A program made the translations under genes and the position numbers. Below the pieces are notes generated by a model. The model searched no databases and was not told where the DNA came from. It saw only the letters and a program-made list of their open reading frames with translations. From Homalodisca vitripennis (Eukaryota; Arthropoda; Insecta; Hemiptera; Cicadellidae), in the NCBI RefSeq assembly GCF_021130785.1, contig NC_060213.1, positions 100,945,501 through 101,009,500 on the forward strand: a stretch of 64,000 bases of DNA, read 5' to 3'. This document shows, piece after piece, positions 49,367 to 59,886 of this stretch; position 1 is the stretch's first letter, and each line of letters starts with the position of its first letter.

Positions 49367-50439
49367 GAAATGAGAAAACGAAATATTTTGCAGTACGCAA
49401 AAAAATTAAAGTACATTTCCGCCATTACTTCATAATAAAAAGGAATTTGGAACTATTAGAGCACTTAACCTCTGAAGTCTTCTACTTTCTGAAGTCTGAA
49501 GTAGTATAAGGCAAGGACCAACAATTAAACCTTAATTATGAAAGTTAATGCTTGGAGAAAATGGAAAGTGGGAGAGTAGCTTGAAATGTTCTAAAAGTTG
49601 AGTATTATTAGCTACTTTATTTAGTGGAGCTTTGGGAAATGAACATCCCCAAAACAGGAAAAACGAGCTTTGAGATAATTTCACCTAAAACGGAGGCTTT
49701 TTTGATTGTTAGGTGTAAAACAATATAGTAAACCTTTTAGTGAAAACCCATTAAGTGATATCATTTCAAGGGAGTTGAGACCTTTCAAATGATGTGTTTA
49801 ACTGACTCAAAAGTTCACTTCTATTTCCTAGAAAGGTGTCCCGAGTTCCATCCCTCCATTTTTATCCATAAAAAACTAAACAGAGTGTATCCATACTTTC
49901 AACTCACACTGTATAGAAATGAAACGTTGTACAAAATGTCACTAGAAAATACCGCTATCATATCATGATTACCTCATAAGTTACTGGTCAGTTCTCTTTA
50001 CTGTACGACGTCTCACTTACAGTAACACTAATTGGTATGATTGTACACATCATTAGGTGCAGTCCATTATGTTAGAACAACACCGCACAATGATATTAAT
50101 TATGTGTTGTTGTCTATACCGTTTAGGAATTTTGTACTGCAATGCTCTATGTGTTTGTCATCATAACATTAGCTATGCACACTATTGTGTGATGGAGACT
50201 CAGTTACTAGTGAATGATGTTACAATTGCCTCACTTGCTATCCTATAGCACACTGTTTATTGACGTCTCAGTTTGTATGTTTTAGCAGAACTAATTAACT
50301 GGTACACGTATTACATGAGAATATGTCAGAAGATATTGTACTCGTGACTGACAAATTTAAGATATTTAGATTTTAGTAACATTTATAAAACTACTGCAAA
50401 GTATATATTTTTTACAAGATCGATTTATTTGATTACAAT
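49367..50439. other. D2 left part, no credible gene
   Basis: Collinear with D1 26972-28262, with a deletion relative to 27105-27243. No gene seen. Confidence 0.5.
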
Positions 50440-50677
50440 TAAAGGTAAGAGTATCTATTTCTATTTCGTCTTCTTGCTCTACGCTTCCCGACCTTGTTTT
50501 AATAGTGGAGGGTTTGCACATTGAACATTCCCATTCGGACTTCTTTTTTAGAGGTTTAGCTTTCCAAGTAGATTTCTGAAGACCAGCACAGTGATATTGT
50601 AACTCGGCCTTACACTTTCCACATTCTACAATATCTCCATCTCCTGGTATTGGTTTTGAACAAATTTGGCAAACCAT
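50440..50677 (-). CDS. PHD-type zinc-finger N-terminus, probably LINE ORF1
   Basis: The frame starts at an ATG (50677-50675) and opens with MVCQICSKPIPGDGD. Cysteines at residues 3, 6, 19 and 22, a histidine at 29 (in LQYHCAGL), and cysteines at 51 and 54 (WECSMC) fit a C4-H-C3 PHD-like zinc finger. The usual spacing H-x2-C is shortened to adjacent H29-C30. An acidic tail (EQEDEIEID) follows. PHD-like fingers at the start of ORF1 are known in several insect CR1/Jockey-group LINEs, where they probably bind protein or nucleic acid in the retrotransposition complex. The frame has no intact domain after residue 77. A small host PHD protein is the alternative. Confidence 0.5.
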
Positions 50678-50992
50678 GTTCTTGATCCTAAAATATCCAT
50701 GTTTCGATTTTACAACAATTCAACTAAGCAAAATGTTTCTGATAAAGTAATGTCTATATCCAGTATTATCTGGCCAGATTATAACCTCAAATTAGGCCAC
50801 AAAACTGTAAACTTTCTAATATAAATTTAAACTAATGTTATGACTTGTTTTCATTTAAACACTTATTAAATATGATCTGAGGCCACCCACGAAAAACATT
50901 AAACATTCATAATTAATTTTTAATTTATGAAAAATACCCTTCGAATGGACAGCAAGTTGAAGTACTGGTGATTAACCGTACTGCCATCAGGA
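50440..50992 (-). mobile_element. 5' fragment of a LINE (5' UTR plus start of ORF1)
   Basis: This segment replaces about 145 bp of D1 (28262-28405). On the minus strand it begins near 50992 with sequence including ggttaatcaccagtacttc, followed by about 300 nt of leader and then a 103-codon frame starting at 50677. Its first 77 or so codons belong to the insert; the rest reads into D sequence. A fragment with a LINE 5' end but no 3' end is unusual, because LINE copies are normally truncated at the 5' end. A recombination or repair-capture event, or a processed host transcript, could also produce it. Confidence 0.5.
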
Positions 50993-51077
50993 TAGAACTA
51001 AAACCAATTCAGTTTCATAAAGCAGTGAAGATGTAAACAGTCATGTAAAATAACTTTTTTAAAGGACCCATCTATGC

Positions 51078-51095
51078 AATAAAGTAGTTCAAATC
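51078..51095 (+). repeat. Target-site duplication, left of SINE
   Basis: aataaagtagttcaaatc, matching 51335-51352 with one mismatch. D1 has a single copy at about 28487-28504, the empty site. Confidence 0.92.
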
Positions 51096-51334
51096 AATGG
51101 GAGTGCCGATGGCGAGTGGTCTAAGATGTTGGACTTAGAGTCTGAGTTAGAGATAGCGCAGGTTCGAATCCTGTCTATGACCGTTGCACTTTTTATCAGT
51201 ACCATCGACCTTGTACTGTATCGACTCTCCCTTTTATTCTGTTTGATAAGATTCTCGCACAGGCCAGTGGCCTATGTGGACGGGCAGAATAAGGCATAAA
51301 AGGAGAATCGGCTTCTCCTTAAAAAAGGTAAAAA
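51096..51334 (+). mobile_element. Complete tRNA-derived SINE, about 239 bp
   Basis: Flanked by an 18-bp target duplication and absent at the D1 empty site. The head reads like a class II (Leu/Ser-type) tRNA: box A-like gatggcgagtggtctaag (51109-51126), a gttggacttagag anticodon-arm region, and a perfect box B ggttcgaatcc (51161-51171). A unique body of about 120 bp follows. The 3' end forms an 8-bp hairpin (aaggagaa 51300-51307, ttctcctt 51313-51320) followed by short A-rich repeats (aaaaaaggtaaaaa). SINEs are transcribed by pol III from the internal promoter and mobilised by a LINE that recognises the 3' end. Confidence 0.88.
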
Positions 51335-51352
51335 AATAAAGTAGTTTAAATC
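51335..51352 (+). repeat. Target-site duplication, right of SINE
   Basis: aataaagtagtttaaatc, with one base different from the left copy at 51078-51095. Confidence 0.92.
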
Positions 51353-53396
51353 TTGTTTTGTAAATAAATCTGCTCACCGATAGTCCAAGGAGTCTGAAAT
51401 ACTACTTTTAGATTCTGAATACAACTCGAAGAATATAAAATTGAAGAAGAATATTAAATATTTGATTATGCCATCGAGTAGACGTTAATCGATCAATTTA
51501 ACATAATTTAATCTCTCTTACGGGAGGTAATTAATAACTTGGATGGAAAACTTCAGTAAATGATTAATACACTATCAGAAATAAAGGAGTAAGTACCTTT
51601 GACATATACTTCGTCTCCCCTTACTTAGGATTCATAACTTTAACACGATTTAAATTACAGCGTTGCAATTTGTTCTTCATTCTACTATAGCCTAACCTGA
51701 TCTTATTAGTATTGTTAAAAGTTTCGATGGTTCAAAATGGTGTCCATGTATAACGATAAGCTATGAAAAATTGTTTATTAGTTTCTCTGATAAATTGTAA
51801 GCTAATTGAGTCTGCTAGTTAGTTTAAGAAAGTCATTAAGCGAATTATGAGGAGGGGGGGGGAGAAGAGTTGTGTTGCAATTTGATCTGAGAGACTTTAT
51901 TAGGTATTTATCACTATTAAAATAGTTACAATTGAAAAAATTACTTGGTGAACTCTAGAATGCTATTGATATGAACTAGTCTCCAATAAAACAGAAAATG
52001 CAACAGAATTAATGGTGTTTACAAATTATTTGTTTATTTAATGCGAATCCTGATGTAGCGGGTTATAAAACTTGAGAGGCGGAAATGTGATGTTTATGTA
52101 GATGGTAATGTTTTGGAAGCGTTCATATCTTCCGGAAACGCATTTGTCCTGAGAATATCCTTCCTGCATCGAGAACAACTTGCTTTGATGGAGCACACCT
52201 CAGACAGCATAACTACACCAATCCAGAATTTTTACAAAATATCTTGTTATGTTTGTTATTTTATACTAGCACATTATCTGTTAAAAATTACGAGTGTAAT
52301 TTTAAACAACATAAATTATTTGTGCTAATTTCATACAGTTGTTCACTGAATAGTAAATACTTTAATCTGTTTTAATATAAGTATATTATTCCACGTAATT
52401 TCCGGTATCATGGTGAATTATACACTAAGGGAAATCACCTAATGATGTAGCATGAATTAGGTTAGTTTTGGGACCATACGTAGCCTTTGTGTTTGGTTTT
52501 AAAACAGTTGGGAAATATTCTAATATGCCATCTAGAAACAAAGTTATTTCAAATTTACGTTGAGGTTGGATGAAAATTAACAACAGGAACGGTAAACACA
52601 CTATCATATAGAGCTCTACGTAATCACATTGTGATGTTATATGTATCATCATAATGTATGTGATACGTGGAAACAGTAGAATTCTGAGAATATTCCATAC
52701 TTTGAGCACAGAATTTCACTAATCAATGTTTCCAATTAGGGTTTATTCTTAAGTAAACTGTTGTTGAGGTGGCAACATACATAGATGACTAATGCACAAT
52801 AAGTTGCTAACCACAGTCTGTTCCTTGTATAGCAAAATATGTTATTGGTTGGACAAATGTTACTTTATTCTGGCAATAAGAACTTTACTCTGTGCAGTTT
52901 CACAGAGATTACTTCCGCCAATTATAAAATAGACGTAGGTAATCCAAGTTAAAGTTGCTGTAGTCTAAATTTTATAAATCATAGATGCAATAGTTAATTG
53001 TGCGAGATGCGAAATATTAGCATTTTCAATTATGAAACTTTGGTATGTAATTGATATAGCAATCTGACCTAACTCGAACACAGTACCATCCTAATATATA
53101 AGTCTTCAAAGTAGTTATGTAATCCTTAAATAACTGCAAAAAAATCAATGAATAATTACACATACATTGTAAATTCCACATTTAAAATTATAACAGCACC
53201 TGCATATAGTTGATTATCCCTAAATATTTGCTGACATTTTTACAATTTTTTATACTATTAGTTCAGAGCATGTTAATCACTATTCCAGTTTATTACAACG
53301 TTGTGTTACGTACAGAGTCAGAATGGATAATGGACATAAAAAAGACATATTGACCAGGTAATGAAATGAAAGACACCACAACAACATAAGAGAGGT
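51353..53396. other. D2 sequence without a credible gene
   Basis: Collinear with D1 28505-30529. The D1 frame at 29174 is shortened here (52113-52328) because the region before it is frameshifted. The minus-strand frame 52709-52425 has several replacements and a 9-bp loss relative to D1. Confidence 0.5.
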
Positions 53397-53955
53397 AGGT
53401 GTTACCAGCTGTTTTAAAATTCTATATACTATTGTTTTGATTTTGTAATTTAGTCAGAATACATATACCAAAAAAATGTTACATTCACTTTATAAGTGTT
53501 CTATTTTTGTACTAAGAATATAAAACGTTGTTTTTTTCTATTATTAATACAGCATGATTTCCTCCAGTTGCATGTTTTTCAATGCTACGCAAACACAATT
53601 TGTTGCCTAATCTGTCAAGATTGTTTTCTATAAAAATGAAATATTAGTTGACGTTATAATAAGTAAATAAACAAGTATAGATTGGACACATGAACTGGAT
53701 TTCTGGTTATTTTTAGCACTGTAAAATATGCCAGATTTCAAATATGATGCTGTCTTTACCGTTCAAGTTATTTTAATTTCTGATTATTTCTAATGTTTCT
53801 CTTCTTATCCTTGGATAACAGTAAGTCATTCCTTAAGAACTTTCCTTTATTTTTGTCGAATCCTATTGCGTGCTTGGTTTTGGAACCAAGTATGATATTT
53901 ATAGAGATCTGTGTGAAGATACACAGATATTAAAATATGGGTGAATAATGAACCA
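53397..53955. other. Unusually conserved tract shared with D1, with an exon-like interval
   Basis: Counterpart of 30530-31090. The splice-like sites are kept: atacag ending at 53552, and gtaagt from 53821, bounding 268 nt. The only changes seen inside the interval are around ttagcactg (D1 ttagttactg). No coding frame. Confidence 0.35.
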
Positions 53956-54375
53956 TTTTTATTCACCACATTGAGAAAACCAACCAATACTAATAACGTT
54001 TTATTTTGTGAGGCATTTCATTGTTAAACTGTACTAAATTCATTTGTATTAGTTTGTAATGAATTTAATTTTTACCTATTACAGAACGGTTTCTTTCGGA
54101 TTTTTGTTACAGTTGATATAACAGGAAGTTGAATTTTGTTAACACTGGAACAAGACCTTCACTAAATTACGTTTGCTCACCCAATTAAATGTAGTGTTTG
54201 GGCTAATTCATTACACTAGACTACACATCAGTGCTCCTAACTAGACTTGTGTGTTTCCATTTGGCTGAGTTGTTCTAGGTAGTTGTTTCAATATAGATAA
54301 TTACGCGTTGACTTGGATTTTTCAAGCAGTTAGTAATTTAGCGTATTGCACCATATCGTTAGGAGCATGATGATG

Positions 54376-54442
54376 CACATAGCATAGTGCACTGCTGCGA
54401 CTGCCTTACCCAGGAGTCGTGGGTTCGATTCCCAGGTTGATC
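54376..54442 (+). repeat. tRNA-like SINE head (D2)
   Basis: Homologue of 31512-31580. Box A-like tagcatagtgc starts at 54380 and box B gggttcgattccc is at 54421-54433. Not a plausible tRNA gene because acceptor pairing is absent. Confidence 0.5.
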
Positions 54443-54682
54443 AATAAAATGATCTTTCCATAAAACATTTATTATTTTAACTTAAGATAACATTGGATTT
54501 GAAAGAACCTTTCTTAAACATTGGCAAACTAAGTATTGTTAGAGGAATAAACATTTTGTTTCATTGTTTCCCATATCGTTCATAAACAAACACTTACATA
54601 CATTCTCAATGGAAATCAAAGAAATGAATACAGTATACTTTTTATAACAACGAGATTCTACATATTTTTATCCAACAAGAGA

Positions 54683-54712
54683 TTTTCAGACTGATAAATA
54701 TCAGTCTGAAAA
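54683..54712. repeat. Perfect 14-bp stem with a 2-base loop
   Basis: ttttcagactgata (54683-54696) and its exact complement at 54699-54712 are separated by aa. A third partial copy, ttcagactgatattta, follows at 54713-54728. D1 has only a single ttctgactgatatttt near 31628, so the hairpin arose in D2. It looks like a short fold-back replication error. Confidence 0.85.
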
Positions 54713-54818
54713 TTCAGACTGATATTTATGTTTTAAAATGTTTTAAATTGTTTTAAACATAAACATTACAAATGTTTTAAACATAAACACTAGAAGTATG
54801 TTTGTAACGATGGAATGA

Positions 54819-55009
54819 TTGTGAAGTGAACAGTATTTTTTCGGACATTTGCCATCGTTCAGTGAAACAAGAAATCAGCAACACTGTGTTTCAAGATTTA
54901 TAACAACCTGAGGAAGAGGTCAGATAGCATGTCTCGAAACGTAGTGACACTAATTTCTTGTATCGCTGAACGGTGGTAAATTTCCGAGGAAACCTGTTAC
55001 CTTCACACT
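54819..55009. mobile_element. MITE-like fold-back element (D2)
   Basis: Homologue of 31687-31863 with the same inverted ends and the gcatgtctcgaaacgtag centre. It has extra bases in the interior (tgtttcaagatt). Confidence 0.6.
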
Positions 55010-56527
55010 CTAGAGCGTTTATGCAAATGTACAAAAACGTCAGTAATCACAAACAATAATATCAATGTTTAATGGTGCTGTGCCTAATCTGGGACCTTAG
55101 ATACATTACGCTTAAGTGAATTGCAGCAGTGAACATGTGGAAGAACAATTTATTTATCAGTTATGAAGTGTTAGAAGTCAGTCAGAAAGAGAACCTAGAC
55201 ATGTTCTAATCATATATTGGGTACAAACAGTCAGAGTACTTAGTTTATAAACCCTCTTAATGAGTTACTTCTAGGTTAAATTATATAACTCTTTTCTTTT
55301 TTAATTAAATTTTTGTAACGAACTTGAACACAAATTTCAATAGAGTGTTATGTTACGATTCATTCAAAGTGATTTAAAGTTAATTTTATGGTTCGTATCT
55401 TTTACAATGCTTATTCAATGTAATGTGCAATGAATTTTGGCAAAATTTAATGTTTCGAACATTTTCCACACAAACATTATAAATGCACTACCATAGGTAC
55501 AAGTTATTTTGCTAATAAGAGAATATTTTATGGTGGCCGCACCATTATAAATATTATTGGATTCAATTTGCAAATAGAAAGTCTAAGACTCAAAAAGAGT
55601 TCACAGTGAAATTAATGCACTTGTATTTTATTATTGGCAATGAATATATGAAAGGATGACTGAATTTTCAATCATTATGTACTAAAATGATAATATCACG
55701 CAAAAATAGTTTTAAACACAAATAAAACAAATAATAAACATACAAGCTCCAAACGTTCTATTGCGAGCACCGAATAAAAAAAGAAAACGTGTTGTTTTAT
55801 TTCTTGCTCGTTCCGGATTCAGTTATTTTACAGGTCATAAAAACACACTGAGTGGGATGGCCCACGTAACTATATATGGCCCACGGTTTACATAAAGTAT
55901 AAAACATGTTACTGTGCACTTGGAGTAAAAAGTGAGTCCTAAAAATAATATTAGGCCGAGGGTTATGCTACTTCATGAAAACAGTGCATTATTGTATGAG
56001 TTGAGAAACATGAGTACCTTGATCGCTTGGACATTTTCTAAATTGAAGCCTCTTAGAGAAAATTGAAATAATTAAAAAGTAGTTATTGTCATTAATAGCA
56101 ACTCTATAATTAAATATAATATAAAATGTTGAATAAAAATTAGATAAAATAAAAATTATATTGGAAAATAATTGTTATACAGACTACAACTAGTTTCTAG
56201 ATTTATTTACAATAATTGTTAATGTTTTATTTTAGATATTTAAAAATATAGACGTTGCTTACGTCAGTTAGAATTCACAGTTTACCGATATGGTTCCTTT
56301 CTGATTATTGCCTACAGGCCACACGAATAAAAATAGTAGGAATTATGCCTAACGTTATTTTTATCGACCTGAGAAAACTGAGAAGTTTGAAAAAATAGCG
56401 ACAATTGTAAATTTTCTTAATTTTTGGATCCATTCCTTTTTTTTTGAAACTATTTACTTTATTTATTGAACGTACAAGTTTGGTTGAATAAAATTTTAAA
56501 TAGGAAAAACGTATATTAAAAGCCTCC
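55010..56527. other. D2 sequence apart from the conserved island, nothing recognised
   Basis: Collinear with D1 31864-33325. The minus-strand frame 56305-56622 crosses the insertion border at 56528 and is not a gene. Confidence 0.5.
55749..55934 (+). promoter_or_regulatory. Conserved island with paired TGGCCCACG motifs (D2)
   Basis: Counterpart of 32577-32760. TGGCCCACG is at 55858-55866 and 55877-55885 with the same 19-bp spacing, and agtataaaac at 55896-55905. One extra A separates the motifs from the TATA-like word. Confidence 0.35.
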
Positions 56528-56923
56528 TTAAAATAGCTCGTATTCCTTAATATAGAATTTTGTTGCAGAAATGGATTTCTGGGCATTTCTTTGATGTAAT
56601 AGATTATAGTTTCAAGATTCAAGATTTATTTCTGTCATTAAACTTTAACAAGCAATAGACAATGTCAATATAGTAATTCAGTACAGTATCAATGTACCTA
56701 GAACAAAAATTAATATAGTTGCATAACAATGCCTACATGTCATAACTATTTACATAAATGGTTGATTTGTCGGAAAGTTAAAACAACATTTACAATAAAA
56801 ACATCTAACTGGTTTAAAACACTAAAATATAGATCAGGCATACATGAAACATTTACAGTACAATAAAATAGACATTTTAAACAACACATCAATAAAACAA
56901 GGTAGCCTACAGAAAAAAATGGG

Positions 56924-57199
56924 CTAGCCCGAACTAAAAGCAGTAATGAATTCCCTAGATGGTAACTCAAAAAATTCCTTAATATCATAAAATGGCCTAA
57001 CCACTAGGAAATTGTACACGGAAGACCGAAATTTGCAAAGGCTTACTTGATGAACACAAGGTGGTAACTTATTGAACATTTTAAGACTGACACTATCAAG
57101 CCAATATTTTGTTAGACTTAGCCTACAGAAGGGTTCTTGCAACTGATAGTCATTTCTGGTGTTATGTTGGTGGTTATCACAGATCAGCTTAAAACTATC
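56924..57199 (-). pseudogene. ORF2 C-terminal region
   Basis: Following the hairpin the minus strand reads DSFKLICDNHQHNTRNDYQL and continues into the 72-codon frame 57142-56924 (RLSLTKYWLDSVSLKMFNKL and a VRPFYDIKEFF end). The pattern of a DNHxHxTRN motif followed by a NKLP word and a short C-terminus is shared by CR1/Jockey-group ORF2 proteins lacking RNase H. Stop at 56924. Confidence 0.85.
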
Positions 57200-57279
57200 A
57201 AAATTTTCCTTAACTTTACTAAGACATATATATATATATATATATATGTATGTCTTAGTAAAGTTAAGGAAAATTTTAT
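57199..57279. repeat. Perfect 29-bp hairpin with TA-rich loop inside ORF2
   Basis: 57200-57228 and 57249-57277 are exact reverse complements, with 20 bp of TA repeats between. The left stem is original coding sequence, because on the minus strand it continues in frame into the C-terminal region (VKENFDSFKL). The right stem is an added inverted copy flanked by TA repeats. It looks like a fold-back template switch at TA repeats, and it disrupts the ORF2 frame. Confidence 0.92.
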
Positions 57280-58209
57280 ATATATATATACATTTACTAC
57301 AGTTAAAATTCCCTCAGCAATAAAAAAAGGTTTACAATGAGCATTTAATGACGCCCTTCTCATAATTCTGATTGCTTTTTTTTGTAGTAACAATACACTT
57401 TTTAGATGGTGACTTCCACCCCAAACACTTATCCCATACAACAGAATGCTATAGAAAAAAGCAAAAGAAGCATTTTTTAATAGTGGCTCTGGTAACTTAT
57501 TTCTTAAGTTTCTTAATAAGTAGATTACTCTATTTAGTCTAGCACAAACCTTTTGGATGTGTGCACTCCAGTTTAGACAAGGGTCGAGTACAAAGCCAAG
57601 GAGATTTACATTACTGTAATTTTCGTGACTGACATGGGCTCTGCTTAGAGTAAAAACTAAGTGTTGTGTTTTAGTTTGGTTCAAAGATAGGCCATTCGCT
57701 TTAAACCAATGTATGCTTTCTTCAAGAGCGTTTGACATAAATAGGCTAAGATTGTTTAGATCCTTATTTGGCATACTATAGTACAGTATAGTATCGTCAG
57801 CAAAAACTACAGAATTACAGCTTAAACTAGATGGTAAATCGTTTATCAGGATTAAAAACAGAAAAGGGCCTAGGACCGATCCCTGTGGCACGCCACTTAC
57901 AACCTTCGCAATATCAGAGAGTGAATTTTGAGTATTTACTCTTTGTGTTCGGTTTGCCAAATATGATTCAAACAGTTTGAGCTCCACACCTCTTACTCCA
58001 TAAAAGTGTAATTTTGAAAGAAGGATGTCGTGCGGCACACAGTCGAAAGCCTTAGAAAGATCGCAAAGGATGGTGTGTGTACTAGCATGATTTTCAAAAC
58101 TTGTAAGTACAGATCTTATAAGGCCCTCGACCGCGTCAACCGTCGACCTACCTTGTCTAAAACCAAATTGGAATTTAGAAAAAAGTGAATTTCTTTCAAA
58201 AAAACTCAC
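57278..58209 (-). pseudogene. ORF2 reverse transcriptase core
   Basis: Continues from the linker after the one-base frameshift. Motifs in order: [23 protein letters not shown] (first catalytic aspartate, about residue 50 of the frame), SGVPQGSVLGPFLF, and VVFADDTILYY with FADD at 57793-57804. All three catalytic aspartates are present. Thumb words follow (HWFKANGLSLNQTKT, LGFVLDPCLNWSAHI). The frame then enters a TA-rich and inverted stretch (YIYI...) and stops at 57184; the residues after about 57278 are an artefact of that hairpin. Substrate is the element's own RNA. Confidence 0.92.
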
Positions 58210-58960
58210 TTACCTGGTGTTTCATTGCTTTTTCAAGGATTTTTGAAAATATGGGTACCATCGAGATGGGCCTATAGCTGCTAGCAGATGACTTGTCACC
58301 CTTCTTATATACGGGTACAACTCTAGATTGCTTGAGGGAGTCTGGAAATGTGCCAGCTTTTAAACACTGGTTTATACAAACCGTTAAGGGGTAAACTATA
58401 ACAGGTAGGACACTTTTTACTAACACTGCACTAATGTGATATATATCTCTACTGTGACTGCTCTTCATGCTATTTACAAATTCCATCACCTGCTCACAAG
58501 ACACTGTCTTCCACTGGAATTGATCCGTGGCGTCTTGGGTACTGGAGAGGAAATCCATAGCTGTAGTAAGTGATTGTCCGACTTCCTTCGCAATATCAGC
58601 CACTGCAGAGATGAAGTACGCATTGAAGTCATCAGCAGAGAGAGAGTGAGTGTCTTTGTGGACAGTCTCTTTTCTTGAAGAATTTATTATTTCCCATGCC
58701 TTTTTTACTTTGTTAGGCGCTGCTTTTATTGCTTCTGCATTTGCCTGTATCTCCGCTAGATGTAACGATTTTTTGTATTTTTTCCTAACTGCAGTATATT
58801 TATTTTTGGTTTCCTCCACAAGCAGGCGGTAACGGAGGGCCCATTGTAGCTTATGAAACCAGCTTTTCACTTCTCTCTTCATTTTTTGAAGTTCGCTAGT
58901 ATACCAATTTTTGCGATGTAAGGCTGATTTCTTCCTATTTATTTCTTTAATGGAGAAGCA
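58196..58960 (-). pseudogene. ORF2 linker and start of reverse transcriptase
   Basis: Reads INRKKSALHRKNWYTSELQK, then the 228-codon frame 58882-58196. The linker between endonuclease and polymerase comes first, followed by VVPVYKKGDKSSASSYRPIS and PIFSKILEKAMKHQ, the usual start of LINE reverse transcriptase (YKKGDxxxxxNYRPIS). The frame ends after VSEFF because a run of seven T on the minus strand (A at 58198-58204) has one base too many: with six, it would continue FERNSLFSKFQFGFR in the next frame. Confidence 0.9.
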
Positions 58961-59884
58961 TTAATCCATTCCAAAAATAAAGATTTTTATGAATGAATCA
59001 AAGGACAAAGGTGGGTTTTCGACTATTCTATTCCAATCTATCATACTGAGGAAATCCATAAATTTGCTGATATTTCCTTGAGTAAAGCTGCGGGATTTAA
59101 TTTTGTCAGGACCATTTTTATCCTCTTCTAAACAGTTTGGCAAGATCCTAGCTGCCAACGCTAAGTGATCTGAGATAGGTTCCTTAACCTCAACAGACAC
59201 ATATTCCCTAGGAAGGTTTGTAATAACATTATCCAAGCATGCAGACCCTCTGGTAGGCGTATTGTTTCCAAAATAACAATTTACGCTTCGTAACATGTTT
59301 TGAAGCTTTAATGTTGCCGTGTCGTTTACATTTAGGACATTAATATTTATGTCACCACAATTTAAGATAGGCCACTTCTTGTTTGACATACTTAATATCA
59401 ACTGTTCAATCGAGTCTAAAAAAACTTCAAGGTCACCATTTGGTATGCGGTATACTGATACAAGTCTTACCCTGCAACTGTTGAAACACAAAGTCACAGC
59501 CACCACTTCACAATGACTTTCCACACAGAATTTTTCTACGTTTATCATCTGGAAATCAACGCCATGTTTAATGTAGATTGCAACCCCTCCTCTCAACTTG
59601 TTGCTTCTACAATATGCTGCCGCTTGAAAATAACCTCTCAGCTGTGCATAGGCTATGTTCTCAGAGGAACACCAGTGCTCACATACACAGATAGCGATAT
59701 AGTTTTCATTTTCAAGGATATGTTCTAGTTCAGCCAATTTATCAGCCAGTGACTGTGTATTAATTACATATATGTCATATTTTAATGTCTGGCCACTAAT
59801 ACTAGGCTTATCTACAGATAACGTCACTTTTGGACCTAAGTTCCGCTTTGCATGCTGATGTCCTGTGAGTTTAAAAGCTCTGGT
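58961..59884 (-). pseudogene. ORF2 endonuclease (APE-type) domain
   Basis: The APE-like domain nicks target DNA to prime reverse transcription. The catalytic signature is complete: N in VINTQSLADK, E in CVCEHW, GGVAIYIK, Y in SVYRIPNGD, D and N in NCGDININ, and the terminal ISDHLAL with the essential SDH. No ATG opens the frame; reading goes back to a stop at about 59885, and the codon at 59827 is GTG, so the true N-terminus is lost or lies in a missing ORF part. The frame ends at TAA (58961-58963). A shift just before it would continue as LEWINASPLKK, which shows that a frameshift, not a natural stop, ends the frame. Confidence 0.88.
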
Positions 59885-59886
59885 GT

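Larger units (their letters stand above)
56611..59886 (-). mobile_element. LINE (family 3) with endonuclease and reverse transcriptase, damaged
   Basis: Part of an insertion of nearly 5 kb relative to D1. On the minus strand it carries an APE-type endonuclease, a reverse transcriptase and a C-terminal region in the order of ORF2 of CR1/Jockey-group elements. The 3' end near 56611 has the repeat tcttgaatcttgaa, a short tandem tail instead of poly-A. The coding frame upstream of the endonuclease opens at 59884 after a TAG, and no ORF1 is visible up to 61390, so the copy is probably 5' truncated. Lesions: frame break near 58961, one extra base at 58198-58204, and the hairpin at 57200-57277. Confidence 0.9.
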
